Source of the DNA: an uncultured Clostridia bacterium
GTDB lineage: Bacteria; Bacillota; Clostridia; Christensenellales; Borkfalkiaceae
Assembly: GCA_947174955.1 (NCBI GenBank)
Contig: CAMWKX010000071.1
Location: 1 to 6,753, forward strand
Direction of reading: 5' to 3'
Length of the DNA stretch: 6,753 bases
Positions within the stretch are counted from its first letter, which is position 1. Every line of letters begins with the position of its first letter. Positions 5,675 through 6,753 of this stretch are shown here, piece by piece. Under the pieces are notes generated by a model. It made no database searches. It saw only the letters and a program-made list of their open reading frames with translations, and was not told the origin of the DNA. The translations under genes and the position numbers were made by a program.

Positions 5675-6021
5675 TGAAAAATTTTAACGTTGAATTTTGT
5701 CTTGCGGACAGCGAGTATATGACGGCTCTGCGGCTTGCGGTGGGTGCGGTGTGCGCGGTCGCCGACGTGGAGATCGACAGCGCGGAGGATATGAAGGTCT
5801 GCGTGACCGAAAGCTGCCTTATCTTAAAGGGGTGCGGTTTCGAAGCCGTAAAAATTTCCCTCGGCACGGAGAACGGAGTTCACGCCGTAGTGGAGGGCGT
5901 GGGCGGCTCACCCGTCGAAAGCGATAACGAATTTTCGCTTGCGCTGATTTCGGCGCTTGTGGCGGACTGCGCCATCGAAAGACAAGAGGGCGTAATATCC
6001 AGACTGACCTTGAAATTATGA
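5674..6021 (+). CDS. Degenerate RsbW/SpoIIAB-like anti-sigma factor lacking ATP-binding motifs
   Basis: The product has 115 residues, against about 146-160 for SpoIIAB and RsbW. By position it is the anti-sigma factor. It aligns from residue 1 with SpoIIAB (MKNFNVEF against MKNEMHLEF), and AEDMKVCVTES matches the helix leading to the N-box. Arg20, at the position of the SpoIIAB residue reported to contact both the sigma factor and the antagonist, and Glu46, the position of the kinase base, are kept. The Mg-binding Asn50 is Ile, the G1 Asp is Val73 (VEGVG for DEGLG), the G2 glycines are Glu86 and Ser88, and most of the ATP lid between G1 and G2 is deleted. ATP binding and kinase activity are therefore unlikely. 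There is no frameshift or internal stop and the coupling is intact, so this looks like a functional diverged protein rather than a pseudogene. GGAG (5662-5665) lies 8 bases before ATG; the 3' end overlaps the sigma gene by four bases. Homology is from visual alignment only. Confidence 0.8.
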   Translation: MKNFNVEFCLADSEYMTALRLAVGAVCAVADVEIDSAEDMKVCVTESCLILKGCGFEAVKISLGTENGVHAVVEGVGGSPVESDNEFSLALISALVADCAIERQEGVISRLTLKL

Positions 6022-6743
6022 CCAACGAACAGGCAAACGAGCTGTTCCGAAAGTATCGCAAAACGCACGATATAAACATACGGAACGAGCTTATCGAAAA
6101 CTATATGTACGTGGCGAAAATTCTTGCCAAGAAATTTTGCGGGCGCGGAGTGGAGTACGACGATCTGTTGCAGATAGCTTCCGAAGCGCTCATTTCGGGC
6201 GTGGAAAGATTCGATCCCGATATGGGCAATATGTTTTCAACGTACATAACGCCGACCATTACGGGAATGATACGCAATTACTTCCGCGACTATTCCCGCT
6301 CGGTACGCGTGCCGCGCAAGCTGTACACGCTCAACACTAAAATAAATCAGACGGTAAACGATTACTACAAAAAGCACGGTGAAAAGCCGACCGTAAGACA
6401 GCTTTGTAATATTCTCGGGGAAAACGAGGAAACTATTATCGAGGCTATGGAGTGCCGCGCGCCCGTAAGTCTGGACACGACGGTAAGCGGCGCGGACAGC
6501 GAAGTGCCGCTTTACGAGGTGATTGCCGACGAGCATAACGCGTTCGAGAGCTTCGAGGACGGCGAGGCGCTTAAAAGCGAAATACGAAAGCTGAGCGAAA
6601 TCGAACAGCAGGTGGTGGCGCTCCGCTTTTTAAAGGGCAAGTCGCAGGCGGAAACGGGCAAAATTATGGGCGTAAGCCAGATGTTCGTATCGCGCGCTGA
6701 ACGCAGAATAGTCGAAAAACTTCGGGAAGCTTTGTCGCAATGA
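6018..6743 (+). CDS. SigB/SigF/SigG-family RNA polymerase sigma factor
   Basis: The product has 241 residues and is an alternative sigma-70 factor of the general-stress/sporulation group. Region 2 spans about 24-94, with DDLLQIASEALISGVERFDP and FSTYITPTITGMIRNYFRD, followed by SVRVPRKL (95-102), very close to the SVHVPRRI of SigB. Region 3 has KPTVRQLCNILG (123-134). Region 4 ends with a helix-turn-helix KSQAETGKIMGVSQMFVSR (208-226), nearly the KSQKETGDILGISQMHVSR of B. subtilis SigB. By these motifs it is nearer SigB than SigF, but APVSLDTTV also recalls SigF, and the target regulon cannot be read here. Length is near SigF (255) and SigB (264); all regions are intact. ATG overlaps the preceding stop (ATGA, 6018-6021) and has no good ribosome binding site, so translation is probably coupled to the anti-sigma gene, fixing their ratio. 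Confidence 0.95.
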   Translation: MTNEQANELFRKYRKTHDINIRNELIENYMYVAKILAKKFCGRGVEYDDLLQIASEALISGVERFDPDMGNMFSTYITPTITGMIRNYFRDYSRSVRVPRKLYTLNTKINQTVNDYYKKHGEKPTVRQLCNILGENEETIIEAMECRAPVSLDTTVSGADSEVPLYEVIADEHNAFESFEDGEALKSEIRKLSEIEQQVVALRFLKGKSQAETGKIMGVSQMFVSRAERRIVEKLREALSQ

Positions 6744-6753
6744 TTACTTTTGA
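6740..6753 (+). CDS. Possible start of a fourth operon gene, cut by the window end
   Basis: ATG at 6740 overlaps the sigma-factor stop (6741-6743) in the same ATGA arrangement as the preceding gene pair. It opens a frame beginning MITF that is not closed within the window. GGGAAG at 6724-6729 could serve as ribosome binding site. Only four full codons are visible, so the product cannot be named and chance is possible. Confidence 0.35.

Noticed and set aside
5674..6021. Anti-sigma gene as a frameshifted pseudogene
   Set aside because: The frame is uninterrupted, starts and ends with the expected overlaps, and keeps similarity to the last strand (VISRLTLKL), so the motif losses look like divergence rather than decay.

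Overview
The window looks like a chromosomal segment of a Gram-positive bacterium of the phylum Bacillota, most likely class Clostridia. The reasons are the lon-ysxC gene neighbourhood, the SigB/SigF-type partner-switching operon, purine-rich Shine-Dalgarno sites, sigma-A-like promoters and AT-rich intergenic DNA around moderately GC-rich genes. Genus and species cannot be read from the sequence.

Bases 1-3740 are a tightly packed plus-strand cluster, probably one operon: the 3' three quarters of lon (ATP-dependent protease LonA), a small two-helix membrane protein resembling DUF3592, the ribosome-assembly GTPase YsxC/EngB, and a short-chain dehydrogenase/reductase (SDR) with an unusual cofactor loop and active site. 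Gaps are only 12-14 bases. A strong hairpin with a T-run ends the cluster.

Bases 3739-5115 hold citrate synthase on the minus strand, convergent with the first cluster. The two transcription units share one 11-bp hairpin, whose plus-strand T-run overlaps the citrate synthase stop codon. The 253-base divergent region 5116-5368 has a good sigma-A-type promoter for each direction. A perfect 15-base inverted repeat sits exactly on the -35 box of the citrate synthase promoter.

Bases 5369-6743 form a translationally coupled three-gene operon: a STAS-domain anti-anti-sigma factor, a short RsbW/SpoIIAB-like protein, and a SigB/SigF-type sigma factor. The order matches rsbV-rsbW-sigB and spoIIAA-spoIIAB-sigF. 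The middle protein is the most unusual thing in the window. It aligns with SpoIIAB from its first residue and keeps Arg20 and Glu46, but it has lost the N-box Asn, the G1 Asp, both G2 glycines and most of the ATP lid. It is therefore predicted not to bind ATP or act as a kinase, although its STAS partner keeps the phosphorylatable Ser. This suggests a partner-switching circuit that works without the normal ATP-dependent kinase step, or that borrows a kinase from elsewhere. A further gene probably starts in the last 14 bases with the same ATGA overlap.
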